Assembly (NCBI RefSeq): GCF_007992095.1
Contig: NZ_BJZP01000004.1
Coordinates: 217,313-281,312 of the forward strand
DNA length: 64,000 nt
Direction of reading: 5' to 3'
DNA from: Paenirhizobium naphthalenivorans
GTDB lineage: Bacteria > Pseudomonadota > Alphaproteobacteria > Rhizobiales > Rhizobiaceae
Shown here: positions 52,749 to 62,028 of the stretch, piece after piece
Numbering within the stretch: position 1 is the stretch's first letter
Layout of the letters: each line of letters begins with the position of its first letter
Made by a program: the position numbers and the translations under genes
The notes under the pieces: model-generated
Told to the model about the DNA's origin: nothing
The model's database searches: none
Seen by the model: only the letters and a program-made list of their open reading frames with translations

Positions 52749-53515
52749 GTTTCCTCCCTGAATGCGAGCTGGATAAAGGCGCCGGTGGTGATGAGGCCGG
52801 CGAGACTGGCGGAAAGGTCGAAGCCCGGCGTTTCCGCGTGGGCGCGTTCCGCCGCTGCGGCAAGCGTTTGCCCGCCCGCGAGCGTCTCGAAGAAGGTCGC
52901 GCCGCCCGGCGGCAGGCGATGGACCTCCACCGTCATGCGCGGGCGCACGACAACCGCATCCTCGCCGACCCATGGAGAGATCGACGCAAGCGGGATCTCG
53001 CCGGCATTCATCGCCCAGATGGTGGCGACCGGATGGGGCGAGCGCAGGACGGCCAGCGACGGATGCGGTTCAAGCACCAGATCCGCCAGTCGCTCGGGTG
53101 GAATCTGGGCGAGATCGGCGGCGTCGAGCGGTTCGGCATCGGTTGCGTGATAGGCATGGCTGCGCGCCGCCTCCAGCCTTAAGACGTCTGGCAGATAGGC
53201 AAGTCCGGCCGCCGGCTCGAAGTCTGCGACGAAATCGGCGAAATCGTCGCCGTAGGTCAGCAAAAGCGGCGAGCGCGGCGGGTGGAGCGTGATGAAGGCC
53301 TGCGCCATGGCGGTGAAGAACTCATGGCCGACGATCGCTTCCGTCGCCGGAAAGCGCGCGGCGAGTGCGCCGGTCAGTCCGACGCGGACATTGTTGCGAT
53401 AAACGCCGAAGCGGCGCTCGGGACGGCGGCCGGTCCAGGCGGCAAGCCCCTCCGGCACGGGCCGGGAGAGGTCGGCAAGGGCGGCGGCGAAATCGGACTG
53501 CGGAACGGTTGTCAT
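52745..53515 (-). CDS. bufC: DUF2063 (BufC/HvfC-type) partner of the MNIO enzyme
   Basis: The 256-residue protein has the DUF2063 pattern. The N-terminal part reads QSDFAAALADLSRPVPEGLAAW, RRFGVYRNNVRVGLTGALAARFPATEAIVG and FITLHPPRSPLLLTYGDDFADFVA, with a C-terminal winged domain. In bufferin and related pathways this protein delivers the precursor peptide to the MNIO (DUF692) enzyme. Seven bases separate it from the MNIO gene upstream, so the two are translated together. Confidence 0.88.
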   Translation of the reverse strand: MTTVPQSDFAAALADLSRPVPEGLAAWTGRRPERRFGVYRNNVRVGLTGALAARFPATEAIVGHEFFTAMAQAFITLHPPRSPLLLTYGDDFADFVADFEPAAGLAYLPDVLRLEAARSHAYHATDAEPLDAADLAQIPPERLADLVLEPHPSLAVLRSPHPVATIWAMNAGEIPLASISPWVGEDAVVVRPRMTVEVHRLPPGGATFFETLAGGQTLAAAAERAHAETPGFDLSASLAGLITTGAFIQLAFREET

Positions 53516-53522
53516 GATCGGC

Positions 53523-54377
53523 TCACGCCGCCCGGCTGCGGGCACAGGCGACCAGCAGCGTTTCCGCCGCTCGCGCCTCGTCGAGCAGCACCGGCCAGTC
53601 CGGCACGTCGTTGTCCCATTCGATCAGGGTGGCGACCGGACCTGTGCGGGTGAGCACATCCTCGTAGAGCGCCCAGACAGGGTCCTTGACCGGCGTGTCG
53701 TGGCTGTCGATCAAAAGGGTTTCGCCGGTATCGTCGACCGTTTCCGAATGGCCGCTCAGGTGGATTTCGCGCACATCGGCGAGCGGGAAACGGGCGAGAT
53801 AGGCGCGCGGGTCGAGATTGTGGTTGGTCGCGGCGACGAAGACATTATTGACGTCGAGCAGCAGGCCGCAGCCGGTCCGGCGCGCCAGTTCGCCGAGGAA
53901 TTCGGTCTCCTCGATCGTGCTTTCCGCGAAGGTGAGATAGGTCGCCGGGTTTTCCAGCAGCATCTGCCTTTGCAAGACGTCCTGAACCCTATCGATATGC
54001 TCGGCGACACGCGCCAGCGTCGCTTCGGTATAGGGCAGAGGCAGGAGGTCGTTGAGGAAGACCTCGCCATGGCTCGACCAGGCGAGATGTTCGGAAAAGC
54101 TCTCCGGCTCGTAGCGGTCGCAGAGGGTTTTCAGGCGGGCAAGGTGGTCGCGGTCGAGCGGCTGCATCGTGCCGATCGACAGGCCGACGCCATGGATCGA
54201 GAGCGCATAGTCCTGCCTGAGCCGCGCAAGCTTCGCATGCGGCGGGCCACCGGCGCCCATGTAGTTTTCCGCATGAACCTCGAAGAAGCCGAGCGGCTGG
54301 GGGCAAGCGTCGATCGCGGCGAAATGCTCGGGCTTGAAGCCGACGCCGGCGCGGGACGGAAGCTTGGACGGTTTCAT
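53523..54377 (-). CDS. bufB: MNIO (DUF692) multinuclear iron oxidase
   Basis: The 284-residue TIM-barrel protein carries the metal-binding residues of the DUF692/MNIO family: [10 protein letters not shown] (E33, H35, E37 region), [10 protein letters not shown] (H62), [35 protein letters not shown] and LIEWDND. MNIOs use a di- or tri-iron centre to oxidise cysteines of precursor peptides, in bufferins into thiooxazole groups that bind copper. The two Cys-rich precursors encoded just upstream (54453-55054) are the expected substrates. The gene is complete. Confidence 0.9.
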   Translation of the reverse strand: MKPSKLPSRAGVGFKPEHFAAIDACPQPLGFFEVHAENYMGAGGPPHAKLARLRQDYALSIHGVGLSIGTMQPLDRDHLARLKTLCDRYEPESFSEHLAWSSHGEVFLNDLLPLPYTEATLARVAEHIDRVQDVLQRQMLLENPATYLTFAESTIEETEFLGELARRTGCGLLLDVNNVFVAATNHNLDPRAYLARFPLADVREIHLSGHSETVDDTGETLLIDSHDTPVKDPVWALYEDVLTRTGPVATLIEWDNDVPDWPVLLDEARAAETLLVACARSRAA

Positions 54378-54452
54378 TGGGCTTTCTCCGATTGGACAGG
54401 GGGAGGGCGCGGCGCGGAAGACCCGCGCCGCAGCTTTTGGTTCAAGGCTGGC

Positions 54453-54743
54453 TCAGACCGGTGCGGGACCCTGCTCCAGCGTGCCGTGACCGCCGTCGGG
54501 CGTCATCATCGTCATACAGCTGCCGGCGGGCACGAGCTTCCAGGCGTTCTTCTGATAGTCGATCTTCGAGGTTCCGGCGCAGGTGGTGCCGGGACCGGCG
54601 GCGCAGTCGTTCTGCCCCTTGAGCGCCACGCCGTAGCATTTCTCCTTGGTCGCATCCTCGGCGGAGGCGGCGCCGGGCAGGGCGGCGGCAAGGGTGAGTG
54701 CTGCGGCGAGCGAGGCGGCGAGTGTGTAGGTTGTTTTGGTCAT
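54453..54743 (-). CDS. bufA: Bufferin-type precursor peptide (DUF2282), copy 1 next to the MNIO gene
   Basis: The 96-residue product has a signal peptide (to about ASAED) and four cysteines (36, 47, 55, 76) in the DUF2282 pattern [22 protein letters not shown] and [11 protein letters not shown]. Bufferins are exported, copper-binding RiPP-like peptides whose cysteines are modified by the MNIO before export. A second, similar precursor lies 38 bases upstream on the same strand; the two differ mainly in the loop between the second and third Cys (AAGPGTT against AAGAHD). Confidence 0.88.
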   Translation of the reverse strand: MTKTTYTLAASLAAALTLAAALPGAASAEDATKEKCYGVALKGQNDCAAGPGTTCAGTSKIDYQKNAWKLVPAGSCMTMMTPDGGHGTLEQGPAPV

Positions 54744-54781
54744 GTCTTGTCCTTTTGCGATGATGGCGGATATTGTGACGA

Positions 54782-55054
54782 TCAGGCCGGGGTCAGCGAG
54801 CCGTGGCTGCCATCCGGTGCCATCATCGTCGCGCAGGTGCCGGTGGGAACGAGCTTGAAGGACTGCTTGTCGTAGTCCATCGTCGAATGGCCGGCGCAAT
54901 CATGGGCGCCGGCGGCGCAATCGTTCTGGCCCTTCATGGCGATGCCGTAGCACTTTTCCTTGCCGGCATCCTGGGCGGCGGCGGGGACGGCGATGGAGGC
55001 GAGGGCGGTTGCGAGCGAGCCGGCAAGCGCCAGAGTGACAAATCCGTTTTTCAT
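54782..55054 (-). CDS. bufA: Bufferin-type precursor peptide (DUF2282), copy 2, first gene of the operon
   Basis: The 90-residue product has a signal peptide ([20 protein letters not shown], cleavage near AQDA) and four cysteines (35, 46, 53, 74): [34 protein letters not shown]. It matches copy 1 closely and shares the conserved Lys-Gly-Gln-Asn-Asp-Cys core. It is the gene nearest the promoter, so it may be the more strongly expressed precursor. The candidate ECF-type promoter at 55105-55132 lies 51 bases upstream of the ATG. Confidence 0.88.
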   Translation of the reverse strand: MKNGFVTLALAGSLATALASIAVPAAAQDAGKEKCYGIAMKGQNDCAAGAHDCAGHSTMDYDKQSFKLVPTGTCATMMAPDGSHGSLTPA

Positions 55055-55104
55055 GGTTAGTTCTCCCTTGGAGTGACAAGCCGGAATTGGCCTGGACACT
55101 GGGA

Positions 55105-55132
55105 GCTACGGGGGCGGCTGGGGAAACGTTAC
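55105..55132 (-). promoter_or_regulatory. Candidate ECF promoter of the bufferin operon
   Basis: On the minus strand GTAACG (55132-55127) and CGTAGC (55110-55105) are separated by 16 bases. The same motif with the same spacing appears in the divergent sigma-factor promoter (55247-55274), which is what an autoregulated ECF sigma factor would need. Confidence 0.65.
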
Positions 55133-55246
55133 GCCGAGGTTTGTCGGTTTTCTCCGCCTCTCTGCGGGCCGGTTCTGGTTTCAGGCGGAAAAACCAGAAC
55201 GATTTCCGAGGTTTGGCTGACGTTACAAGATCTATGGAATGTGCCG

Positions 55247-55274
55247 GTAACAAAAACGTGTGAGCCAACGTAGA
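55247..55274 (+). promoter_or_regulatory. Candidate ECF promoter of the sigma factor-nrsF pair
   Basis: GTAACA (55247-55252) and CGTAGA (55269-55274) are 16 bases apart, mirroring the bufferin-operon promoter. The expected start of transcription (about 55281) falls on the GTG start codon at 55282, so the message would be leaderless unless translation starts further in, for example at the ATG at 55321. Confidence 0.6.
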
Positions 55275-55281
55275 GGTTGAT

Positions 55282-55836
55282 GTGGGGCAGGCAGAGCGCG
55301 AGAGCGAATGGGCGGAATGGATGCGCAGCGCCCTCGATGGCGATGCGCAGGCCTATCAGCGCTTTCTCGTCGCTGTGACGCCGCATCTGCGCGCCATGGC
55401 CAGACGCCGCTGTGAGCAGTATGGCGCGCCGGCCGGCGAGGCCGAGGACATTGTGCAGGAGGTGTTGCTCGCGGTCCACCTGAAGCGCGGCAGCTGGGAC
55501 CCGGCGCGACCGATCGGCCCCTGGCTCTCGACCATCGTGCGCCACAAGCTGATCGACAGCCTCAGGCGCCGGGGTCGCCATGTCAACGTGCCGATCGAGG
55601 ACGTGATCGAGACGCTCGAAGCCACCGAGCGGACCGATGCGACCGACCGGATGGACGCGGAAACCGTGCTTGCGCGGTTGAAAGATCCGCAGCGCGACAT
55701 CGTCCGCTCCATTTCTCTCGAGGGGGCCGGGGTGCGCGAGACGGCGGAGCGACTGAAGATGAGCGAAGGTGCGGTCCGGGTGGCGCTGCATCGGGCGTTG
55801 AAATCCCTCGCCGCCCTTTATCGGAGTGAGACGTGA
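55282..55836 (+). CDS. ECF RNA polymerase sigma factor (SigF-like)
   Basis: The 184-residue protein has sigma region 2 (about 18-90: ALDGDAQAYQRFLVAVTPHLRAMARRRC, AEDIVQEVLLAVHLKR, PWLSTIVRHKLIDSLRRRGR, partly quoted) and region 4 (about 125-178: LKDPQRDIVRSISLEGAGVRETAERLKMSEGAVRVALHRAL). The next gene encodes an NrsF anti-sigma factor, overlapping by four bases (GTGA). In Caulobacter, SigF and NrsF control a bufferin operon, and the divergent bufA operon here fits the same scheme. The GTG start has AGAGG upstream, but the promoter layout leaves the true start open. Confidence 0.9.
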   Translation: MGQAERESEWAEWMRSALDGDAQAYQRFLVAVTPHLRAMARRRCEQYGAPAGEAEDIVQEVLLAVHLKRGSWDPARPIGPWLSTIVRHKLIDSLRRRGRHVNVPIEDVIETLEATERTDATDRMDAETVLARLKDPQRDIVRSISLEGAGVRETAERLKMSEGAVRVALHRALKSLAALYRSET

Positions 55837-56468
55837 AGACGGACGACCTGATCAGGCTGCTATCGCAAGACGCGCCGGTGCGCATGCGCCTCGGACGGAT
55901 GCTGGCGCTTGCCGTCGTCGCCGGTGTCGCGGTGTCGGCCGCGCTGCTGCTGTCGACAGTCGGGTTGCGCGACGATCTCGAAAGCGCCATCGAGACCGCG
56001 CGGGTCGCCTTCAAAATCGGCATGACGCTTGTGCTTGCCATTGCGGCCGTCGGCCTAGTCTCGCGGATTGGCAGGCCGGGTGTGCCGCTGCGGCCTTGGG
56101 CGCTTACGCTTCTCTTGCCGCTTGCGCTGATGGTCGTGGCCGTCGGAGTTGAGCTTGTGGTTGTGCCGAAGGATGCCTGGGCGGCAAAGCTCATTGGCCA
56201 GAATGCCGCTTTCTGCCTGTTCTTCATTCCTCTGCTGTCGCTTGCGCCGCTTACGGGCTTCCTCGCGGCGCTACGCAACGGCGCGCCGGACAATCCCGGC
56301 CTAGCCGGTGCCGCCGCCGGCCTTGCCGCCGGCGCGATCGGGGCTGCGCTCTATGCCTGGCACTGCCCGGACGACAGCCCGCTTTTCGGTGCCGCTTGGT
56401 ATACTCTGGCAATCCTGCTGGTCATTGCCGCCGGCTATGCCGTCGGTCGCCGCCTTCTGCGCTGGTAG
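55833..56468 (+). CDS. nrsF: NrsF-type anti-sigma factor (DUF1109)
   Basis: The 211-residue protein has six membrane segments in a DUF1109 pattern: a short cytosolic start (MKTDDLIRLLSQDAPVRMRL), then hydrophobic helices to residue 208, with FCLFFIPLLSLAPLTGFLAALRNGAPDNPGLAGAAAGL and YAWHCPDDSPLFGAAWYTLAI (partly quoted). It keeps the sigma factor inactive at the membrane until a signal, copper or oxidative stress in related systems, arrives. The two cysteines (FCLFF, WHCPD) are the type proposed to sense metals in NrsF. Confidence 0.9.
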   Translation: MKTDDLIRLLSQDAPVRMRLGRMLALAVVAGVAVSAALLLSTVGLRDDLESAIETARVAFKIGMTLVLAIAAVGLVSRIGRPGVPLRPWALTLLLPLALMVVAVGVELVVVPKDAWAAKLIGQNAAFCLFFIPLLSLAPLTGFLAALRNGAPDNPGLAGAAAGLAAGAIGAALYAWHCPDDSPLFGAAWYTLAILLVIAAGYAVGRRLLRW

Positions 56469-56610
56469 CGGGCGAGGGAGAATTCTGATCGGTCGCTTTT
56501 TTGCGCCGGTCTGCCATGGTTCTCTGTACCCTTGGCGACCGGGGGCTTGAACATATCGTCCCCGCTGCGGAGGCCTGTCCGTCAGCCGATCCCCGGAATG
56601 ATCCTGCCGA

Positions 56611-56639
56611 TTGACAGAGCTATATAGGAAGTATACTAA
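56611..56639 (+). promoter_or_regulatory. Sigma-70-type promoter upstream of the flavoprotein monooxygenase
   Basis: TTGACA (56611-56616) and TACTAA (56634-56639) are 17 bases apart. An 8-bp palindrome AGTATACT (56630-56637) overlaps the -10 box and could be an operator. The monooxygenase start is about 105 bases downstream. Confidence 0.6.
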
Positions 56640-56743
56640 CTAAATTGACTGATCCACCGGGAGGGTGGCGGAGGTATGGTTGAGCGCGGGCGGCCAAGTG
56701 GCCGGCTGGCGCCGATCGGACAAGAGGGTGGAGGAAAAAAGCC

Positions 56744-58681
56744 ATGCAGTTTCATTTGAACGGGTTCCGCACCGGCGATCCGGCGATCGCCGAGCCGCTT
56801 TTATCCAGCAAGGACGACGGCCACGCGGTCACGCCCTCCGGCGAGGTCGACGTGCTGATCGTCGGCAGCGGCCCGGCCGGCCTGACATTGGCCGCCCAGC
56901 TGTGTGCCTTTCCCGGCATCACCACGCGCATCGTTGAGCAGCGCGATCGCCCGCTGACGCTCGGCCAGGCCGACGGCATCGCTTGCCGGACGATGGAAAT
57001 GTTCAATGCTTTCGGCTTTGCCGACCGTGTGTTGCGGGAAGCCTATTTCGTCAATGAGACCACCTTCTGGAAGCCGGACGATGCCGGGCTGAAGACCATC
57101 GTCCGCCATGGCCGGATCGAGGACACCGAGGACGGCCTTTCCGAATTTCCGCATGTGATCCTCAATCAGGCCCGCGTGCACGACTTCTACCTCGACGTGA
57201 TGCGCAACGCGCCGCAGCGGCTGGAGCCGGACTATGCGCGCCGCCTGTTGGATCTCGAGATCGACCCCTCGGCCACGTCCGGCTATCCGGTGACGGTCAG
57301 GCTCGAGCGCCTCGACGGCGGCCATGAGGGCGAGGTGGAGACCGTGAAGGCGCGCTATGTCGTCGGCTGCGACGGCGCGCGCAGCGCGGTGCGCAAGGCG
57401 ATCGGGCGGGAGCTGAAGGGCGATTCCGCCAATCAGGCCTGGGGGGTGATGGACGTTCTGGCGGTCACCGATTTCCCCGACATCCGCCTCAAGGCGGCGA
57501 TCCACTCGGCCAATGAGGGCAATATACTGATCATTCCGCGCGAGGGCGGCTATCTGGTCAGGCTCTACATCGAGCTCGACAAGCTGAAGGCCGACGAGCG
57601 GGTGTCGAACCGCGCCATCACCGCCGACCAGCTGGTGGCGGCGGCAAAGCGCATTCTCCATCCCTATACGCTCGACGTGAAGGAGATAGCCTGGTGGTCG
57701 GTCTATGAGATCGGCCAGCGGCTGACCGACAAGTTCGACGACGTGCCGGACGGGCACGCCGGCCAACAGCAGCCACGCGTCTTCATCGCCGGTGACGCCT
57801 GCCATACCCACAGCCCCAAGGCCGGGCAGGGCATGAACGTTTCCATGCAGGACACGTTCAATCTCGGCTGGAAGCTGGCCGCCGTGCTGCGCGGCATCGG
57901 CCAGCCGGAGTTGCTCGACACCTATTCGGCCGAACGCCAGGCGATCGCCAAGGAGCTGATCGATTTCGACCGCGAATTCGCCAAGATGTTCAGCGCCCCG
58001 CCGAAGGGCGCTGCCGGCGCCGGCGCCGATGCTGTCGATCCGCAGGAGTTCCAGCGTTATTTCGTCAAGCAAGGCCGCTTCACCGCCGGCACCGCGACGC
58101 GCTACCGCCCGTCGATCATCCAGGGCGAGCCGACCCACCAGCATCTGGCCGAGGGATTTACCATCGGTATGCGCTTCCATTCCGCCCCGGTCGTTCGCCT
58201 GGCCGACGCCAAGCTTGTCCAGCTCGGCCATGTGGCAGAGGCTGACGGCCGCTTTCGGCTCTATGCCTTCGCCGGGCGCGAGGATCCTGCCGCTCCGACC
58301 TCGGCGATCCGCTCGCTTTGCGATTTCCTCGCGCGTTCGCCGCAATCGCCGATGCGCCGTTTCACCCCGGCCGGCACAGACGTCGACGCGCTGATCGATC
58401 TCAGGGCGATCTTCCAGCAGGGCCACCGCACGCTGTCGCTCGACGCCATGCCGGATCTGCTCAGGCCCGCCAAGGGACGCCACGGCCTTATCGACTACGA
58501 GAAGATGTTCTGCCCCGACCTGAAGAACGGTCCCGACATCTTCGACCTGCGCGGCGTCGACCGGGAGAGCGGCTGTGTCGTCGTTGTTCGCCCGGACCAA
58601 TATGTCGCCCATGTCCTGCCGCTCGATGCGTATGATGCGCTTGCGGCCTATTTCGAGGGCTTCATGGTCGCGAGAGGGTGA
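56744..58681 (+). CDS. FAD-dependent phenol 2-monooxygenase-like protein (MobA/PHH family)
   Basis: The 645-residue flavoprotein has VDVLIVGSGPAGLTLAAQL (FAD motif, about residues 35-53), the GD motif region RVFIAGDACHTHSPKAGQGMN (about 342-362), and a C-terminal thioredoxin-like domain (about 460-645) typical of phenol hydroxylase and 3-hydroxybenzoate 4-hydroxylase (MobA). It adds oxygen to an aromatic ring using NADPH. The substrate is uncertain. The gene stands alone with its own promoter, and no other catabolic gene is nearby. Confidence 0.88.
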   Translation: MQFHLNGFRTGDPAIAEPLLSSKDDGHAVTPSGEVDVLIVGSGPAGLTLAAQLCAFPGITTRIVEQRDRPLTLGQADGIACRTMEMFNAFGFADRVLREAYFVNETTFWKPDDAGLKTIVRHGRIEDTEDGLSEFPHVILNQARVHDFYLDVMRNAPQRLEPDYARRLLDLEIDPSATSGYPVTVRLERLDGGHEGEVETVKARYVVGCDGARSAVRKAIGRELKGDSANQAWGVMDVLAVTDFPDIRLKAAIHSANEGNILIIPREGGYLVRLYIELDKLKADERVSNRAITADQLVAAAKRILHPYTLDVKEIAWWSVYEIGQRLTDKFDDVPDGHAGQQQPRVFIAGDACHTHSPKAGQGMNVSMQDTFNLGWKLAAVLRGIGQPELLDTYSAERQAIAKELIDFDREFAKMFSAPPKGAAGAGADAVDPQEFQRYFVKQGRFTAGTATRYRPSIIQGEPTHQHLAEGFTIGMRFHSAPVVRLADAKLVQLGHVAEADGRFRLYAFAGREDPAAPTSAIRSLCDFLARSPQSPMRRFTPAGTDVDALIDLRAIFQQGHRTLSLDAMPDLLRPAKGRHGLIDYEKMFCPDLKNGPDIFDLRGVDRESGCVVVVRPDQYVAHVLPLDAYDALAAYFEGFMVARG

Positions 58682-58690
58682 GGGAAGGGC

Positions 58691-59015
58691 TCAGGCTACC
58701 CCGAGAAAGACGGCAAGTGCCCGTGTGATGGAAAGTAGCGTATCGTCGTCGAGCCGTCTGAGTGGTGGCCTGACACGCTCGCGCCGGACCGACATTGCCT
58801 TGTCCACCATGACTTGGCGAGGGCTTGCTGAGGCCGTTTTCGGCGTCGGGCTGGATGGTTGGTCGCAGCAGCGGCGCATCGGTTAGCGTACTGGTCACCA
58901 GCAGAACCGTGGCCGTGCCGGTTGCGTCGAAGGCGCTGGCCTGGATGACGACGGCCGGGCGCGGCTTGCCGAAATCACCGAAGATTGCGACGGTGACGAC
59001 GTCTCCGCGTTTCAC
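58691..59015 (-). pseudogene. mazF: mazF-like toxin gene with a single-base frameshift
   Basis: The frame starts MKRGDVVTVAIFGDFGKPRPAVVIQ as in MazF/PemK toxins and continues normally to NGLSKPS. From there the homologous sequence (QVMVDKAMSVRRERVRPPL, then LDDDTLLSITRALAVFLGVA) resumes in the next frame. One extra C near 58815-58822 (CTCGCCAAG where CTCGCAAG would keep the frame) explains the shift. As written, the toxin would lose its normal C-terminus, so it is probably inactive or a sequencing error. It overlaps the mazE-like gene by four bases. Confidence 0.8.
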
Positions 59016-59233
59016 TCTTCATCCTCGGCAATATCGGCTAGTGCCGCGTCGAGCAGGTCTTGAAGGTCACGGTCGTTCCTATCGGCGACGACAACCGCCA
59101 GCGCCTGCCGACGGCATTCGTCGGCAAAGCCCTGCCGGCGGGTGTCGGGCACCCAGATCTGCACCGGGCGGAGTCCGGCGGCGCGCAATGCCTCACGCCG
59201 CTTTTCAACACGCGTGTTGACGGGGGCTGCCAT
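59012..59233 (-). CDS. mazE: MazE-family antitoxin (DUF3018)
   Basis: The 73-residue protein reads MAAPVNTRVEKRREALRAAG, then PVQIWVPDTRRQGFADECRRQALAV and an acidic C-terminus (LLDAALADIAEDEE). This matches the DUF3018/MazE antitoxin family that pairs with MazF-like toxins. The gene is intact, and its stop overlaps the damaged toxin start, so the module has kept its antitoxin. Confidence 0.88.
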   Translation of the reverse strand: MAAPVNTRVEKRREALRAAGLRPVQIWVPDTRRQGFADECRRQALAVVVADRNDRDLQDLLDAALADIAEDEE

Positions 59234-59359
59234 GATCGGCTCTCTCGTGGAGAGTTACATGTAACACTTTTACGGAACGCCTGTAAGAAGAACGGGGCAT
59301 GTGGCAAACGCCGCTGGGGTTCGGTCGCCCCAACGCCAAACAAAATCCTCCCCCACCCC

Positions 59360-59390
59360 TTGACCCTCCCATGATGGGAAGGTGCATCTT
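59360..59390 (+). promoter_or_regulatory. CueR/HmrR operator-promoter of copA
   Basis: TTGACC at 59360-59365 begins a dyad ACCCTCCC-ATGAT-GGGAAGGT, matching the CueR site seen at copA promoters of other bacteria (one arm base differs). A -10-like CATCTT sits at 59385-59390, giving the long 19-base spacer that MerR-family activators need. The copA start lies 120 bases downstream. Confidence 0.75.
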
Positions 59391-59509
59391 GAGGTCAGAT
59401 CGCCGGGCCGGATTGGTCGTGAGGCGAAGTATGACAGGGGATTCCGTGCCTTTGCGGCTGTCTGACCTATATGTGTCTCCAGGCCCGGCACGAGCCGAGA
59501 GGTGATGAT

Positions 59510-62014
59510 ATGAACGAACAGCTGAAGATCAATCCGACGCTCCATCCGATCATTCTGCCGGTCGAGGGTATGACCTGCGCCTCCTGCGTCAAGCGGGTGG
59601 AGAAGGCGGCGGCCAAGGTGCCGGGTGTGGAGGCGAGCGCGGTGAATTTCGCCACCGAGACGCTGTCGGTGACGCCGGGGCCGGGGTTTTCGGCACAGGC
59701 GTTGGTGAAGGCGGTGCATGACGCCGGCTATGAGGCCAAGGCCGAGACGGTGACGCTCGACATTGAGGAGATGACCTGCGCGTCCTGCGTCGCGCGTGTG
59801 GAAAAGGCGTTGAAAAGCGTGCCGGCGGTCGAGACGGCTTCGGTCAACCTGGCGACCGCCAAGGCGGTTGTGACGGTGCTCGGCGGCAAGGCGGCGGTGC
59901 CGGCCATGGTCAAGGCGGTCGAAAAGGCCGGTTACAAGGCGAAGCTCCAGGCGGAGGCCGGCGAGGTCGACGCCCATGAGGAGGCCAAGGAGCGCGAGAT
60001 CATCAACCTGCGGCGCGACTTCTGGATCGCGCTGGTGCTGAGCTTGCCGGTCTTCATCATGGAGATGGGGAGCCATCTCTATCCGCCACTGCATCATCTG
60101 CTGATGGGTCTCTTTCCCGGTAACCTGTTGAACTACATCCAGTTCGTCCTGGCGACCGGTGTACTGGCGGGTCCCGGCCGGCGGTTCTTCCTAAAGGGCG
60201 TGCCGGCCCTTTTGCGCGGCGGGCCGGACATGAATTCGCTGGTCGCGCTCGGCACGGGGGCGGCCTATCTCTATTCGCTGGTGACGACCTTTGCCCCGGC
60301 CGTCCTGCCGGACGAGGCGCGCCATGTCTATTACGAGGCGGCGGTGGTGATCGTCTCGCTGATCCTGCTCGGGCGCCTGCTGGAGGCGCGCGCCAAGGGG
60401 CGCACCGGGGCGGCGATCAAGAAGCTCGCCGGCCTGCAGGCGAAGACTGCACGCGTCGAGCGCGACGGCGCCACGCTCGACATCGCGGCTGCCGACGTGG
60501 TGGTTGGAGATGTCGTGGTGATCCGTCCGGGCGAGCGCATTCCGGTCGACGGAATTGTGATCGACGGGGCTTCCCATGTCGACGAGGCGATGATTTCCGG
60601 CGAACCGCTGCCGGTCGACAAGAGCGAGGGCGCGACCGTGATCGGCGGTACGATCAACGGCCGGGGCTCGTTCCGCTTCAAGGCGGAAAAGGTCGGCGCC
60701 GACATGATGCTCTCGCAGATCATCCGCATGGTCGGCGAGGCGCAAGGGGCGAAACTGCCGATCCAGATGATGGTCGACAAGGTGACGGCCTGGTTCGTGC
60801 CGGCGGTCATGGTGACGGCCGCCGTGACCTTCGTGATCTGGCTCTTTCTCGGGCCGGAGCCTGCCTATACCTACGGCCTGGTCAATGCGGTCGCCGTGCT
60901 GATCATCGCCTGCCCCTGCGCCATGGGGCTTGCCACGCCGACCTCGATCATGGTCGGCACCGGCAGGGCGGCCGAACTCGGCGTGCTGTTCCGCAAGGGC
61001 GAGGCTTTGCAGACCCTGCGCGACGTCGACACGATCGTCATGGACAAGACCGGCACGATCACCAAGGGCCGGCCGGAGCTGACGGACATTGCCGTCGCCG
61101 ACGGCTTTGCCGAGGCTGATGTTCTGGCACTTGCGGCCGGCCTCGAGGCCCGGTCGGAACATCCGGTCGGCGAGGCGATCGTCAAGGGTGCGCAGGCGCG
61201 GGGTCTTGTCGTTCCGCCGGCCGACGGCGTGCAGGCAGTGGCCGGATACGGCATTGCCGGCAAGGTGGACGGTCGCAGCGTGGCGGCCGGTGCCGACCGC
61301 TATATGGAAAAACTCGGTCTTGATGTGTCGACCTTCGCCGAGGTGGCAAGCAGGCTGGCCGGTGAGGGCAAGACGCCGCTCTATGTGGCGATCGACGGAC
61401 GGCTCGCGGCCGCTCTTGCGGTATCCGATCCGCTGAAGGAGACGAGCGTTGCGGCGATCAAGGCCTTGAGGGCGCTGGGGCTTTCGGTGGTCATGGTGAC
61501 AGGCGACAACCGCGCGACGGCCGAGGCGATCGGCCGGGCGACCGGCATTGACGAGGTGGTGGCCGAAGTGCTGCCGGAGGGGAAGGTCGAGGTTATCAAC
61601 CGGCTCAAGGCCGAGGGCCGCAAGGTCGCCTTCGTCGGCGACGGGATCAACGACGCTCCGGCGCTTGCCACCGCCGATACCGGCATCGCCATAGGCACCG
61701 GCACGGACGTGGCGATCGAAAGCGCCGATGTCGTGCTGGTCGGCGGCGATCTTTCGGCCGCACTCCACGCGATCGAACTCAGCCGCGCGGTTATCCGCAA
61801 CATCGGCCAGAACCTTTTTTGGGCATTTGGCTACAACGTCTTGCTGATCCCGGTGGCCGCGGGCATCCTCTACCCGAATTTCGGCATATTGCTTTCGCCG
61901 ATGGTCGGCGCGGGCGCCATGGGCCTTTCGAGCGTCTTCGTGCTCACCAACGCGCTGAGGCTCAAGGCGGCGCGGGTGACCGATCTCGGCGCGGCAAGCG
62001 CCGGAGGCAGATGA
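59510..62014 (+). CDS. copA: Copper-translocating P1B-type ATPase
   Basis: The 834-residue protein has two N-terminal heavy-metal-binding domains with GMTCASC motifs at about 20-26 and 87-93, eight membrane segments, the ion-binding CPC in [13 protein letters not shown], the phosphorylation site DKTGTITKG, the SEHPVGEAI loop and [14 protein letters not shown]. It exports Cu(I) from the cytosol using ATP. The start was set at [10 protein letters not shown] with GAGAGG upstream. hmrR follows directly, overlapping the stop. Confidence 0.97.
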   Translation: MNEQLKINPTLHPIILPVEGMTCASCVKRVEKAAAKVPGVEASAVNFATETLSVTPGPGFSAQALVKAVHDAGYEAKAETVTLDIEEMTCASCVARVEKALKSVPAVETASVNLATAKAVVTVLGGKAAVPAMVKAVEKAGYKAKLQAEAGEVDAHEEAKEREIINLRRDFWIALVLSLPVFIMEMGSHLYPPLHHLLMGLFPGNLLNYIQFVLATGVLAGPGRRFFLKGVPALLRGGPDMNSLVALGTGAAYLYSLVTTFAPAVLPDEARHVYYEAAVVIVSLILLGRLLEARAKGRTGAAIKKLAGLQAKTARVERDGATLDIAAADVVVGDVVVIRPGERIPVDGIVIDGASHVDEAMISGEPLPVDKSEGATVIGGTINGRGSFRFKAEKVGADMMLSQIIRMVGEAQGAKLPIQMMVDKVTAWFVPAVMVTAAVTFVIWLFLGPEPAYTYGLVNAVAVLIIACPCAMGLATPTSIMVGTGRAAELGVLFRKGEALQTLRDVDTIVMDKTGTITKGRPELTDIAVADGFAEADVLALAAGLEARSEHPVGEAIVKGAQARGLVVPPADGVQAVAGYGIAGKVDGRSVAAGADRYMEKLGLDVSTFAEVASRLAGEGKTPLYVAIDGRLAAALAVSDPLKETSVAAIKALRALGLSVVMVTGDNRATAEAIGRATGIDEVVAEVLPEGKVEVINRLKAEGRKVAFVGDGINDAPALATADTGIAIGTGTDVAIESADVVLVGGDLSAALHAIELSRAVIRNIGQNLFWAFGYNVLLIPVAAGILYPNFGILLSPMVGAGAMGLSSVFVLTNALRLKAARVTDLGAASAGGR

Positions 62015-62028
62015 TGAGGTTAATTGAC

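Noticed and set aside
56801..58612. Minus-strand open frame of 603 residues opposite the flavoprotein monooxygenase
   Set aside because: The plus-strand gene has clear FAD motifs; the antisense frame is a high-GC shadow.
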